Below are positions 43,335 to 53,599 of a stretch of 64,000 bases of DNA, one piece after another. The position numbers were made by a program, and so were the translations under genes. How positions within the stretch are numbered: position 1 is the stretch's first letter; every line of letters starts with the position of its first letter. The stretch covers positions 77,958 through 141,957 of the forward strand of contig JAZLIQ010000001.1 in assembly GCA_045617465.1 (NCBI GenBank). The letters run 5' to 3'. This stretch comes from Hennigella sp045617465. Lineage in GTDB: Bacteria; Bacillota_I; Bacilli_A; Mycoplasmatales; Mycoplasmoidaceae. Below the pieces are notes generated by a model. The model did no database searches, was not told the DNA's origin, and worked only from the letters and a program-made list of their open reading frames with translations.

Positions 43335-45272
43335 TTATATTTTGATTTTTTGAATTATCAAACCGTTAATGTCGGAAAATAATTCATTAAAATTAATTGT
43401 ATCTATTATTTCTTTTGACATTTCGGCTGCACGTTCTAAAATTATTAAATTGTCAACATAGGACTTTTCAATATATATCCTGTGAGATGCATGCACAAAA
43501 TTGCACAAAGCAGCATATGTATTATTGCTATCTGTGCGCCCCGATTTATTAACAAAACTTTTTAGAAAATTAAAATATTTTTTAAAAACATCATTGGAAG
43601 GCGAAATATCAAGAAACACTTTAATCAACATAATTAATAGGTTATCATCATTCGTTAACTCGTCTCTTATTTGGTTAAATAATTTGTTTGTTTTACCATT
43701 AGCAAACTCATCAATACCATCATTAAGCTCAACATTATGATTGTTAATTTTATTATATTTTAGTCATAACCAAATAGTGATTTGTTCTCAAAAAGATCTT
43801 AATGTTGCAGCAGTTGCATTCAAGAATTTTTTTGTTGACATATTATGTGTTAATTGTTCGCGTAATCGTAAAAATACATCTATTGGTTCAATTTTTTCAA
43901 AGTCATGTTTTTCGAGAAAATCGTCTTTGATTTCACTAATTTTTTCTTTAACACTCTTAGCCAATTTAAAGCGTTCTAATTGAGCTAGAACTTTACCATC
44001 TTTTTGCAATGAATTAACATTAATTATTTTGTCCAGATCTGAAATGGTAAAATCAAATTCATTTAAGTTTACAATTTGTTGATAGCTCAATTGTGTATTA
44101 ATGTTTACATTTTTAATCATTAATTTTAAAGACTTGACAACTTCGTCAATATTTTTTATAGATCGAGTAGTTATGTTTCCTTTGTTTCACAATTTATAAA
44201 TATAAGCAAAAATTTTATGAGGTTCAAGCAAGCCTCATGCAAGTGTTATTTTATTGTTCTTGTCGAAATCTAAATCAATAAATTTCTTATCAAAATCAGA
44301 ATTAGATATTTTACTATGGTTAAATTCATTCCCCTTCAATATTGCTTTAATTTTATTTCACGAGAATATTCTTTCCAATGATGATATATTATTGGTAAAT
44401 ATTAATTTTTCGATAATTTCATTGTCTCCCGATAAAAAATTATTTATACCATTCTCTATAGAATTTTTCTTTAAACCATATCAAAAACACAAATATATGT
44501 ATTGAGCTTCTTGAAAATCTTTTACAATAAACGAAAATTCTCGGTTAATATTATTAAACAAAAACTGTCTTTCTTTAATTGAATCATTTATGCCAGATTC
44601 AGCAAAAATGTTTAGTAAATCAGCATAATATTTCGCCCTTGACCATTTGCGCATTCCGGGTCTTTCGCCAGTTAAGTGTTTATCATAAATGTTTTTTCAC
44701 AAGTCTTCAGAATTATTTACTATCCTGTAGGATACATTGAACGAAGAAAACTTGGCTTGAATTTCATTTATTAATTTAACTATCTTATCGTAATTTTCGG
44801 AAAACTCGGTAAATGCCTCAATAGTATTATCGATGTTCTCATCTTCGACAACTAGTTTCTCGTCATTTTCATTAGAATAATTAGAATAATTTTGATTAAG
44901 AAAGAATTTCTTCTCCGGCAACACTATAACTCCAGCAATCAATTTTAAACACAATACTCTCCTATTGCCTTCAGCAATAAAATAGTTATCTTTATTGTCG
45001 GACGTAATAATTATTGGTTCATTTTTATTTTTAAAACCATTGTTTTTTATGCTTTCTAACAATCTAATGAAATCATTTAAATTTCCTTCGGCACCTATTA
45101 ACTTAATAATGACCTCATAATCTGAAGAACTTTTTTGTTTAATAAAATCAGCTAAATTGGTTGTCAAACTTGGAAGCACCGTAAATCTAGGATTATTACA
45201 GGACAATTTAATGTTACTAATGTTTATTTGTTCGCTGACTACTGATTTATCGTCTAAAAAATTTATTTTCAT
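43335..45272 (-). CDS. ParB/Srx-like domain protein with large C-terminal region
   Basis: The 645-residue protein has an N-terminal ParB-like nuclease/NTPase motif (FIAEGNRRVLCLKLI, about residues 100-114). A long helical remainder of unknown function contains LREQLTHN (about residue 475), possibly HEPN-like. It starts 2 nt after the stop of the adjacent methyltransferase, so the two are coupled. ParB-like proteins paired with DNA methylases are common in phages and defence islands. Exact role unknown. Confidence 0.6.
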
Positions 45273-45274
45273 TA

Positions 45275-46456
45275 TTATTTGATCCTTTCAAACACACAAA
45301 TATTATCTTGCTTTGTAGCCCTACCTGCCCTACTACCGTTTTTTCTTGTAGATTTGTTATTAGCACGATAATCATAACAATGTTCAATCAACTTGAATGG
45401 TATATCTTTTCTTATGCTGTCTCATAAATTTAGAAATTTATACTTATTTTCAACATCACCAATAATCATAATTAATTTTGAATTGTTATTAAGTAAACTA
45501 TGTGCCGACAACATGAATGATGTTAAAAACTTCTTGTATTCTTCAAGTCTATGACCATCATCCAAAAGTACATTATTAGATAATGTTACTCTGTTAAATC
45601 CTAATAATCACAATCTAATTCAATTTTCTCTTGTATAGTTAAAGATGTTTAGATATGGTGGAGAAGTTAAAATTAGATCGAATCTGTGCTGTTTATATAG
45701 ATTTTTACAATTTAATGCATTCCCAATCTTCATTTGCCCTTTAGCTGTCGTCTTAGAGACTACTCGTTGAACATCCGACAAAACTCTGGCGGCTTTAACT
45801 CTAATCTTATTGAATACGTTTTCATTAATAGGGAATTTCAAATTGTGTAATTTAACATATTTATCAACATAATTCTTTGACATTGAATTAGTGTTGCTCA
45901 TGCTAATAGATATAAAAGAAGATGAACCGTCTTTGGATGATGGACCATGTAATATTCCTAATGTACAAGCTAAAATAAAATTATCACGATTAGATAATGT
46001 TTTTCATCTTTTCCCAAATCTTTCCCTAATAAAATAAATTTGTTTATAAACTTTCTTAGAAAAATATGTCTTCATATAATCAAAATCATTTTTGTTAAAA
46101 AAACATTGACTAGAATTAAATTCAGATTCTCAATAATCTATTCTTTTAAGAATTCGGTTTAAATTAGGGTTAAAAGATTTAGATTTAGATAAAACATAAG
46201 CTAATGGATTCAAATCAGAAGCATAAGCTTGTCTCCCCATTAATCTTGCTTCCAACAATGTTGTCCCTCTACCTGAAAAAGGGTCATATACAGAGTCTCC
46301 AACATTTGTATATTTAGCTAATAACCTATGAACTAATTCTGGTGGATACATTGCTATATAAGAACAAATCTCGTGTAATTTACATTTTTCAAACCAATCA
46401 AAATCTATACTAAAAAGCTCGTTTAAGCTAGAACAATTACTTAAAATTTCATCCAT
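45275..46456 (-). CDS. DNA methyltransferase 2 (TSPPY type)
   Basis: The 393-residue protein has motif I YDPFSGRGTTLLEA (about residues 57-70) before the catalytic motif LTSPPYLN (about 262-269). The SPPY form and order suggest an N4-cytosine or beta-class methylase. The intervening ~190 residues could be the recognition region. It has no obvious restriction partner; its operon partner is the ParB-like gene. Confidence 0.75.
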
Positions 46457-46505
46457 ATAAAAATTATAACTATTTTATTATGGACATTGAATAATAAATA
46501 AAAAG

Positions 46506-46587
46506 TGCTCGAAATGGGGCTTGAACCCATATAGGTTCAACCTAAACAATTGACAATCATTTGCGTCTACCATTACGCCATTCGAGC
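46506..46587 (-). tRNA. Class II tRNA with leucine-type body and GTC anticodon
   Basis: The 82-nt sequence folds as a full cloverleaf. Acceptor GCTCGAA/TTCGAGC; D arm GCG...CGC with TAATGGTAGA as in bacterial tRNA-Leu; anticodon stem AATGA/TTGTT (two wobbles) with loop TTGTCAA; long variable arm TAGGT-TGA-ACCTA; T arm ATGGG-TTCAAGC-CCCAT; discriminator A. Body and A73 say leucine, but the anticodon reads Asp codons. CCA is not encoded, unlike the tRNA-Arg here. It may be a pseudogene, a misfolded reading or an unusual tRNA. Confidence 0.7.
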
Positions 46588-46611
46588 ATATATTAATTAT
46601 ACAAACTGCAT

Positions 46612-46626
46612 GCTCACTTCGTTCGC
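46612..46626 (-). repeat. Island inverted repeat, right copy
   Basis: GCTCACTTCGTTCGC, inverted relative to 39345-39359 with one mismatch in 15. Confidence 0.6.
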
Positions 46627-46650
46627 ATTAAAAAAGAGTCACGGTCCTTT

Positions 46651-46770
46651 TTATCATTCATGAAGAGAGCGATGATATTCGTCATTATTAGAGTTTAGTT
46701 GGTTAGAGTGATTATCATTATCATAATCATGATCTTCACCTTCTGGGCCAAGCATATATATCTTTATCAT
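46651..46770 (-). CDS. Small acidic His-rich ORF (39 aa)
   Basis: A 39-codon frame with AAGGAG 7 nt before its ATG and a TGA Trp before the TAA stop. The product is rich in Asp, Asn and His (EDHDYDNDNHSN). No known family. The good ribosome binding site is the only support; it may be spurious. Confidence 0.35.
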
Positions 46771-46894
46771 ATTAATGCTCCTTGTCTAAATTATTAACTA
46801 TCATCACAATATTACCACTAATTTATTATATAAATCGTTATGTTCAAACAAGAAATCATTTTTCAAAAAGTTTTCAAAAATCAAAAAAAGTGTG

Positions 46895-46900
46895 TATACT
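46895..46900 (+). promoter_or_regulatory. -10 box of the hairpin RNA upstream of abiF
   Basis: TATACT, placing a transcript start near 46907, just before the hairpin. Confidence 0.5.
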
Positions 46901-46906
46901 ATGCTT

Positions 46907-46954
46907 GTACAACTTAGGCAACGCTCAAAAACTGAGTAGCTCCTAAGTTTTTTT
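46907..46954 (+). ncRNA. Hairpin RNA upstream of the AbiF-like gene
   Basis: Outer stem AACTTAGG / CCTAAGTT (46911-46918 with 46942-46949), inner stem CTCA / TGAG with loop AAAAC, then seven Ts. It is shaped like a self-terminated small RNA ending 9 nt before the abiF start. I recall a structured RNA motif named abiF described next to such genes; I cannot confirm a match here. Confidence 0.55.
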
Positions 46955-46962
46955 CCTGAAAA

Positions 46963-47916
46963 ATGGCTAAACTTAAAAAAGAAAAAAATATAGATGAACA
47001 AATCGAAATGTTGTCTAAGACGCATGGGCTTATTATTGCTAATAAGAAAAAGGCAATAAAAATTTTGAAATTGGTCAACTATTACACGATTAGAGGGTAT
47101 GGTGAATATGGTAAGTTTATCGATGAAACTACATTAAATAAACCCAAAATTGAGTATAAATACAAACCCGGTGTAACTTTAGAACAAATTTATAATTTGT
47201 ATTTATTTGATCATAAACTAAAAAAAGAGTTAATGACCCTAATTGGATTAATTGAAAAAAATATTAGGATTATGATTTCTATTGAGTCTAGCACATTCAT
47301 TAGTTCCGTTACTAAAAAAACCTTAGGACCTGAATGTTATTTTAAAAAAGAGTTATATAGTTCTGAGCAAAATTTTAAAGAACAAAAAAAAGAGATAAAG
47401 AAACAGATAAAAAAACTAACTAACACAAGAAATCAGATCAATCAATATGATGAGGTGGTACAACATCATATACATAAATATAATAAGCGTTTCCCTATCT
47501 GAGTTTTGATTGAATATATAGATTTTGGTCATACCATAAGTTTTGCTAAATCATTACATCCAAAAGTCCAAAGAGCAATTTTTAACGAGTATCAATTAAA
47601 TTATGATGAATTTTATGCTTGTCTTGAATTAATGAGAATAGTTAGAAATAAATGTGCGCATTTTAACAGAACATATGCACGTCTATTTCACTTGATTATT
47701 AATTTAAATAAACCAAGAATTTTAATGAAGAAAAGAAATATGCATACTATGTATGATTTATTAAGAATAATCAGATATTTTATGATTAAAATAAATTTAA
47801 AAGATGAATGATATCGGGCCATTGATAGAATTGAAAAACTGGTAAGGAAAAATAGTGATATTGTTAAACAATATTGTTTGGGTTTTCCAGAAAATTGATA
47901 TAAAAAATTAAAATAG
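46963..47916 (+). CDS. abiF: Abi_2 family protein (AbiD/AbiF-like)
   Basis: The 317-residue protein has the Abi_2 plan: N-terminal DEQIEMLSKTHGLII, then LVNYYTIRGYGEYG (the family's NYYRLSGY segment), IYNLYLFDHKLKKELMTLIGLIEKNIR, and the C-terminal HEPN motif RNKCAHFNR (Rx4H). AbiF/AbiD proteins abort phage infection in lactococci. No strong ribosome binding site is present (CCTGAAAA before ATG), so expression may depend on the upstream RNA element. The downstream gene starts 1 nt after its stop. Confidence 0.82.
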
Positions 47917-47917
47917 T

Positions 47918-49441
47918 ATGATCACTAAAACAGATTATGTTATCTTTAGAAGTTGTCCACGAGCTTATTATTATCAACTACATGATCCACAACAAGCTAA
48001 ACCAACTGATGAAGTAGCACAAAAAAGAATAGATGAAGGTAAACTAGTGGGCAACTATGCACACTTATACTTTGACAATGCTGTTAAAGTAAAAGATAAT
48101 CCAGATATAGTAAATATCCCCAACCAAGTAGCTATTACTAAAAAGCTACTAGCTACATCTAACTATATTGCTGAAGCATCGTTCCAATTTGATGATTTAT
48201 TCTGTGCCATAGATATACTAGCTAAAAATGGTAATGGTTATGATATTTACGAAGTAAAAGCATCTACAGATGCTTATAAACATATAGCTGAATATAGTGC
48301 TGATGTTGCTTTTCAAAAATATGTTCTAGAACTATGTGGTCTAGAAATTAAAAACTGTTACATCTTACATTTAAATCCAGACTATATACGTCAAGGTGAT
48401 ATCGATGTAAAGCAAATGTTAGTTGCTTACCAACTTAATGCTTTACATGAAGAATTAAAGAAAAAAGAAAAAGTAAAAGAATTGTTTGAGCAAGAATATG
48501 AAGCAGTAGCAAGTAATATTGCGCAAATGCGTAGATTAAACAAATTACCATACTATGGTAATTGTGATAAGACTTGTGACTTCTATGGTTTCTGTCACAA
48601 AGATTTACCTCAACCTAATGTGTTAAATTTATGTGGAATGTGAAAATCTAAAGCTCATGCACTAATTGAAAACAACATTATTGGTTATCGTGATGTTTTA
48701 AATAACCTAGAACGTTTAAGTGAATTTAAGGTTAAATTGACTCCTTACCAAATGATCCAAATGAAAACACACTTATCTGAAGATAACAAACCATTTGTCA
48801 ATAAAGATTTAATTAATCACTTCTTTCAAAGTCTAAAGTTTCCTATTTACCATTTAGACTTTGAAACAATGAATGAAGCTATCCCGCCATTTGATGGTGC
48901 AGGATGTTACCAACAAATACCTTTTCAATATTCACTACATATTCAACATAAAGATGGTAAATTAGAACATAAAGAATTTTTAGGTGATAAATTAGATAGC
49001 CAATATGAACTAGCTAAACAATTATGTCATGATATTCCAGCTGATGCAATGACAATGTCATTTAATATGACATTTGAAAAAACTGTTTTAAAACACTTAG
49101 CTGCAAGATTTCCAGATCTAGCCAAACATCTAATGCATATTCATGACAATATGGTAGATTTATTAATACCATTTAGAGATTGTTGTTTCTACAGTGTTAA
49201 ACAAAATGGTTCTAACTCTATCAAACAAGTTATGCCAGCTATTTGTCCGCAACATGCTAATGATTATCAAAATCTAGAACAAGTGCATAATGGTGGCGAA
49301 GCTTTAGCTTTGTTTCCTAAGATGCTAAAGATGAGCCCAAATGAAAAAGCAATAGCAAGAAAGAATATGCTAGAATATTGCAAACTAGATACCATGAGTA
49401 TGGTTTATATTCTAGATGCTTTATTAAAGTTATCTAAGTAA
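47918..49441 (+). CDS. DUF2779 protein with Cas4/RecB-like nuclease N-terminus
   Basis: The 507-residue protein has an N-terminal RecB/Cas4-like part: SCPRAYYYQL, then a DILAKNG...YEVKAST core (D, ExK) and a Cys cluster (YGNCDKTCDFYGFCH) that could hold an iron-sulfur cluster. The C-terminal DUF2779 part begins YHLDFETMN (a DEDD-exonuclease-like DxE) and contains YCKLDTMSMVYI. It is coupled to abiF, a link that may be functional or just positional. Widespread relatives exist in mollicutes. Confidence 0.75.
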
Positions 49442-49442
49442 A

Positions 49443-49473
49443 AGAAAGTCCGTTGGACTTTCTGTCTTTTTTA
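49443..49473 (+). terminator. Terminator after the abiF operon
   Basis: AGAAAGTCC / GGACTTTCT stem, loop GTT, then GTCTTTTTT. Confidence 0.85.
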
Positions 49474-49523
49474 TATAGATATTTGTTAATCTATTAACTA
49501 AATCTACATGTCCATCCTTATTT

Positions 49524-49560
49524 ATAATAAACGGGTATTATTTTTTAAATAGGTAATACA
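49524..49560 (+). promoter_or_regulatory. -10 box plus 5'-terminal hairpin (lipoprotein 49575)
   Basis: TATAAT at 49524-49529. The hairpin GTATTA / TAATAC (49536-49560) begins at the predicted start nucleotide, followed by AGAAAG and the ATG. Confidence 0.55.
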
Positions 49561-49574
49561 GAAAGCGAAAAATT

Positions 49575-50390
49575 ATGAAATTAATTAATAAATTATTACC
49601 AATTGCAGCTATTGGTGCAACAGCTGCAGTTGTAACACCACTTGCTACATCTTGTGGCAATGGGTTAAACAACTTTAATGGAGAAACAATTTTCATCCCA
49701 ACCATTGTTCCAGCTGAACCGGATGAAGAAAAGATTAGAAGAGATGGTGGTTATACAGCTGAAGAAGCTACAGACATATATTTTGCTGATTTAGCTAAAA
49801 ATCCTGAAATCTTTGTGCAAGATATGTATTATGTTTTGTCAACAGGAATGTTTAGAGCAAAAAATTCAACGCCAGCAGCAAGAGATATGATTAGAACAAA
49901 TTTGGGAATTAAATACTCAAATCTAGAAGTTAACAAAACAAAACTTACACTTTCATATGAAGTTGAATTACAAGCTGATTTATTTATTATCAGTGGTACG
50001 AGTACTAGAACTACAGTTTCTTTATATGCTGATGGTCTTAAATTACATGCTTGATTTAAAAACATCCCATATATTTGTAGTCAAATAATTGGTTATGTAG
50101 AATCTGTTCCTTACTGAGTTGCTTGAGATGTTCAAGCTAATCTAGGTCAAAGTTCATTAGAAACTGCATCTATTAGATTCATCGGAAATGGTACTATCGT
50201 TTCACAAGGTGATTTTAGATGACATTTCTTAGGCAAAGATATCACAATTGATAAAAACTACGATAAGTTAAGTTACGAAGAAAAATTAGAAGCTGACGCA
50301 GCTGAAATGATTTTTGGTCAAATGCTTGGTAGAACTGGTGAAGCAGGTTCATACCACTTAACTAAACTATTTGGTAAACTTCAAAGTTAA
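49575..50390 (+). CDS. Lipoprotein, family B (3)
   Basis: The 271-residue product has a signal peptide with lipobox PLATSC. The family-B motif YFADLAKNPEIFVQDM is at about residues 74-89, with beta-rich sequence after it. Closest in plan to the 36367 product (MKL(I/L)xKL(L/I)P start, YTAEE/YTYAE before the motif). Trp largely TGA-coded. Function unknown. Confidence 0.78.
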
Positions 50391-50409
50391 TTAAGAAACA
50401 CAAATTAAT

Positions 50410-50436
50410 AAAAAAGAGCTTAAAGCTCTTTTTTTA
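50410..50436. terminator. Shared terminator of 49575 and the GNAT gene
   Basis: AAAAAGAGCT / AGCTCTTTTT stem. The GNAT stop codon lies in the loop, so both convergent genes use it. Confidence 0.8.
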
Positions 50437-50950
50437 TTTCAGAAAGTTCCATCTTATAAGGAACTTCACCATGAGTTAACTCTTGTAGTTGATCCATGTC
50501 TATTGGTTTAGATGACATGATGTTAAATACTCCCATATGAGTTTTAGCAATAAAGTCATTAAGATATAACCCATTTTTCTTATAGAAGTTATATCTTCTT
50601 GTCTTTTGGTCATTGTTATCATTAAAATCTGTTACTTGTTCAATACCAAAAGCAATGATTGCTTGTTGATGTTGTTTCATAAACTCTTGTAAGATCTTAG
50701 ACCCATAACCTTTAGATCTTAGGTTGGGATCAATAGCAAAGTATGCTAGATAGATATAATTTCGCATTGGGCTAAACATAATAAAGCCAATAAAGTTATT
50801 ATCATCATAGAATTCATCTATTGATGTCTTTTTTGATTCTAATAATTGTTTAAATAGTTCAAGAGGAATTTGTTCTTGGGTTGGGAATGATGCTTTATAT
50901 AGCTTTAAAACTTGATCTGATAATTCCTGTGTATTTTTAACTTTAATCAT
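50420..50950 (-). CDS. GNAT-family N-acetyltransferase
   Basis: The 176-residue protein transfers acetyl from acetyl-CoA to an unknown amine. The fold signature is YLAYFAIDPNLRSKGYGSKIL (residues about 68-88), with motif A (R/Q)xxGxG as RSKGYGS. A C-terminal NFYKKNGL segment matches the usual FYxxxGF. Leaderless: TATAAT 6 nt before ATG. Substrate cannot be deduced. Confidence 0.85.
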   Translation of the reverse strand: MIKVKNTQELSDQVLKLYKASFPTQEQIPLELFKQLLESKKTSIDEFYDDNNFIGFIMFSPMRNYIYLAYFAIDPNLRSKGYGSKILQEFMKQHQQAIIAFGIEQVTDFNDNNDQKTRRYNFYKKNGLYLNDFIAKTHMGVFNIMSSKPIDMDQLQELTHGEVPYKMELSEIKKEL

Positions 50951-50965
50951 AAATAAATTATATTA

Positions 50966-50990
50966 AACTAGAGTTCACTCTAGTTTTTTG
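50966..50990. terminator. Isolated terminator-like stem between divergent genes
   Basis: AAACTAGAGT / ACTCTAGTTT with a T run, directly behind the -10 box of the GNAT gene. No gene reads into it from the left, so it may be a leftover or an insulator. Confidence 0.55.
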
Positions 50991-51025
50991 TTTTTTACCC
51001 CTATAATGAAAATATAGGAGATAAT

Positions 51026-51367
51026 ATGGCAAAAAAGAAAAAACAAAACAGACATGAACACCACGTTGTTCCCAATAAAGATGGTGGATGAGATGTCAAG
51101 ATAAACAATGCTGGACATCGTACATACCACACAAGAAAGAAATCTACAGCTATTAAAAAAGCTAGAGCTATTTCAAGAAAACATAAAACAGAATTAGTTA
51201 TACATAACTCTTCTGGTCAAATAGAAGTTAAAAACTCACATAATGTAGTACGTCGTGGTAAACCAGGACCTAAGAAACATAAAAAGAGAAAAGTAAAACA
51301 CACTAAACGTCGTGTTAAAAAAGCTGTAAGAAAGCACAAAAAGACAGCTAAACGTAGAAGAAGATAA
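51026..51367 (+). CDS. DUF2188 protein with a basic tail
   Basis: The 113-residue protein has an N-terminal DUF2188 domain: HHVVPNKDGGWDVKINNAGHRT, ELVIHNSSGQIEVKNSHN (tripled beta hairpins of the family). The last ~40 residues are nearly all Lys/Arg/His, like a histone H1 tail, suggesting nucleic acid binding. The promoter TATAAT is at 51002-51007 and TAGGAG precedes the ATG. Own terminator. Function unknown. Confidence 0.8.
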
Positions 51368-51372
51368 AAAAT

Positions 51373-51398
51373 AAAAACTAGGGGTATCCCTAGTTTTT
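51373..51398. terminator. Terminator shared by 51026 and 52573 genes
   Basis: AAAAACTAGGG / CCCTAGTTTTT stem with loop GTAT. Confidence 0.8.
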
Positions 51399-51433
51399 AT
51401 TATTGCTTAAATTAATTACCATTCAATTAAGAA

Positions 51434-52573
51434 CTAAAGAGGTTGAATGTTGAATGGAATATATAAATCTAAGAAAGCTAATGTTGTTACATCATTAAAT
51501 ATGTATGATATCACACCATCTGTTGTCATATTTACCACAAAGTCAGTACCATATCATAAAATAGTTCCAGCTTCAGTGTAAACAGCAGGGTATTGGTAGA
51601 AAACAGTTGGTGTTACAGTATAATTAGCTGAATCATAAATGAAATCAATTCTAAATCCATCATAAACATTTTCAGCATTAATTATGACATTGTCAAATTT
51701 ATCAGTGTATTTTTGTGTATTTCCACCAATGTCAGTAACATCGATTTCTTTAATAGCGCCTGGTGCTAAAATTTCTGTTTGACCAATAGTATCAAAAGCA
51801 TGCATTTTATATTCTAACGCACCAATTCCAAATTCAATTTGTAGTTCAAGGTCACAACCTGCGCTAATCATTGATGTGATCATTTCTGCGCCTGTAGATC
51901 CTGGTAATAAGTAGAAACCAATTTCTTGTGAAGATTCATGTCAGAAGATAAAGTCTCCTTCATCAGCATCATAATCATATGCATATAAAGATTCATCACC
52001 ATCGTCACTATCTAATTCTCAGTGAACATTAATAGTGAATTCTTCACCATCATATGGACCTGTGAATGTTGGGAGATATTTATCATTCTCAACCCAGAAA
52101 TACATTTCTAGCCCATTTTTAATATCTTCTTCAGAGAAAGAAACAGCGCTAGATTCTAGTTTTTTTATACCACTTTCAGCCAAATCTAGGTTTTCATTAA
52201 CTTCGTTAGTAATAGAACCAGCTTTTTTAATGGCTGTTGCTTTAATTACAACATCACCAGTAATTAAATCAGCTGCAACTGTTACTTTAGTTCCGTCATC
52301 ACTAATTGTTCTAGCGACTGCAGAACCGTCTACAGTAACATCACATTCTTTAACTGTATTGTATCCAGTCTTGAAGTTAAATCCAACTTCCAATTCGGTT
52401 TTTTCTTTAATTTCTGAAACTGTAAGTGATTCAACACCAACAGAATCAGAACTTAATTCAACTTTGTAAGTTGTTTCTTGTTGTCCATTACCACAGCTTA
52501 CTGCAGCAGGTAGTACTAAACCTGCAGTTGCAGTTAAGCCTAATAATGGCATCAATAATTTCATTTTTTTCAT
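51434..52573 (-). CDS. Lipoprotein, family A (2)
   Basis: The 379-residue product has a signal peptide with lipobox PAAVSC, then GNGQQETTYKVEL, close to the start of the 34234 mature protein. Beta-rich, acidic, with no catalytic motif. It shares the leader AGTTTATAAAC-like stretch and 5' hairpin layout with its paralogue. TGA is Trp at several sites. Probably surface-exposed; function unknown. Confidence 0.78.
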
Positions 52574-52595
52574 ATATTTCGTTTATAAACTTTCT

Positions 52596-52634
52596 GTACC
52601 CACTCTAATTTCTAGGGGGTACCTAAATATTATA
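52596..52634 (-). promoter_or_regulatory. -10 box plus 5'-terminal hairpin (lipoprotein 52573)
   Basis: TATAAT (minus, 52629-52634), then at the predicted start a stem GTACCC / GGGTAC with a smaller CTA/TAG stem inside (52596-52622), then AGAAAG and the ATG. Confidence 0.6.
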
Positions 52635-52660
52635 TATAGATAACTAACAATATAAATAAA

Positions 52661-52690
52661 AAATCCTAAGCTATAAGCTTAGGTTTTTTT
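52661..52690. terminator. Terminator of lipoprotein 53532
   Basis: CCTAAGCT / AGCTTAGG stem with loop ATA and T/A runs on both sides. Confidence 0.8.
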
Positions 52691-52704
52691 AATGGCTATC
52701 CTAC

Positions 52705-53532
52705 TTATAAACTCTCATCTTGTACGACTGCACGCATAGATGCTAAACCATCTCTATGTCCAATAGATAAAAGATCTGGCGTACCATCACACATTTCTGC
52801 TAGCAATTCTGCGTCAAATACATTTCTAGTGAATTTGAAGTGTTCATCAAAGATATTGTATTTAATATCATCAAGTCTAACAAATTCTGTAGCACCAAAT
52901 TCCCAATCTGGTTGACCTTGTAGATAAGCAGTAATGATATTGTGACGGGTTTTATCAGGTATATATTCTGTATTTATCATATCAGATAAATATGCAAATT
53001 TAGGTCTTAAATTTCAGACATCTCCATCATCTTCTTCGGTCTTACCTTCATGAGTGACAATGTATTCAAAGTTCTTACTATAGAAGTTATAGTGACCAGA
53101 TATAGCTAACCATTCATCTTCACCACTAATATCAGTTTGAATTCTATAACTAAATGTTTCATCTAGAGAAAATGATAATCTACCAGATTCTACATCGATT
53201 TGTTCAATCTTGATACTAATATCAACATTAAGATCTTTAAGATGGTCAAAATCAGTAAAGAAATTTAATGATGATCAGTAGGCAACATCTAAAACCATAT
53301 CGTTAGCTAATATTTCATTATTCTTTGCTACTTCATTTAGGTATATAGAAGTAGCATTAGTGATATTAGCCGTTTTTGCTTTTATTGGAATAGCCTTAAC
53401 ACCAAGTTGAGATGATGTGATGTGATAATTGTATGTTTGTCCTGCTGAACATGATGTTGTTAATGGAACAACGATTCCAGCAGCGGCTCCAGCAGCACAT
53501 AGTGCTGGGACTAATTTATTAATAATTTTCAT
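52705..53532 (-). CDS. Lipoprotein, family B (4)
   Basis: The 275-residue product has a signal peptide with lipobox PLTTSC and the family-B segment YLNEVAKNNEILANDM. ATG 53532 is chosen over the in-frame ATG 7 codons upstream because the latter lies inside the TATAAT box, while AGAGGAAAT directly precedes 53532. The long C-terminal part is acidic. Function unknown. Confidence 0.77.
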
Positions 53533-53576
53533 ATTTCCTCTTTTCACGGTCATTATATCTTTATTTTTTTAAAAAA

Positions 53577-53599
53577 TAAACTAGGTTTTGCCTAATTTA
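53577..53599 (-). terminator. Terminator of the flavin reductase-like gene
   Basis: AAATTAGG / CCTAGTTT stem (one wobble) overlapping the stop codon, then T run on the minus strand. Confidence 0.6.

Noticed and set aside
46506..46587. Ordinary tRNA-Asp
   Set aside because: Long variable arm, leucine-type D arm and A73 do not fit Asp tRNA, which is class I with G73; recorded as an odd tRNA instead.
53532..53553. Earlier start for the 53532 lipoprotein (ATG at 53553)
   Set aside because: That ATG lies inside the TATAAT box and would put charged residues before the signal peptide; AGAGGAAAT marks 53532.
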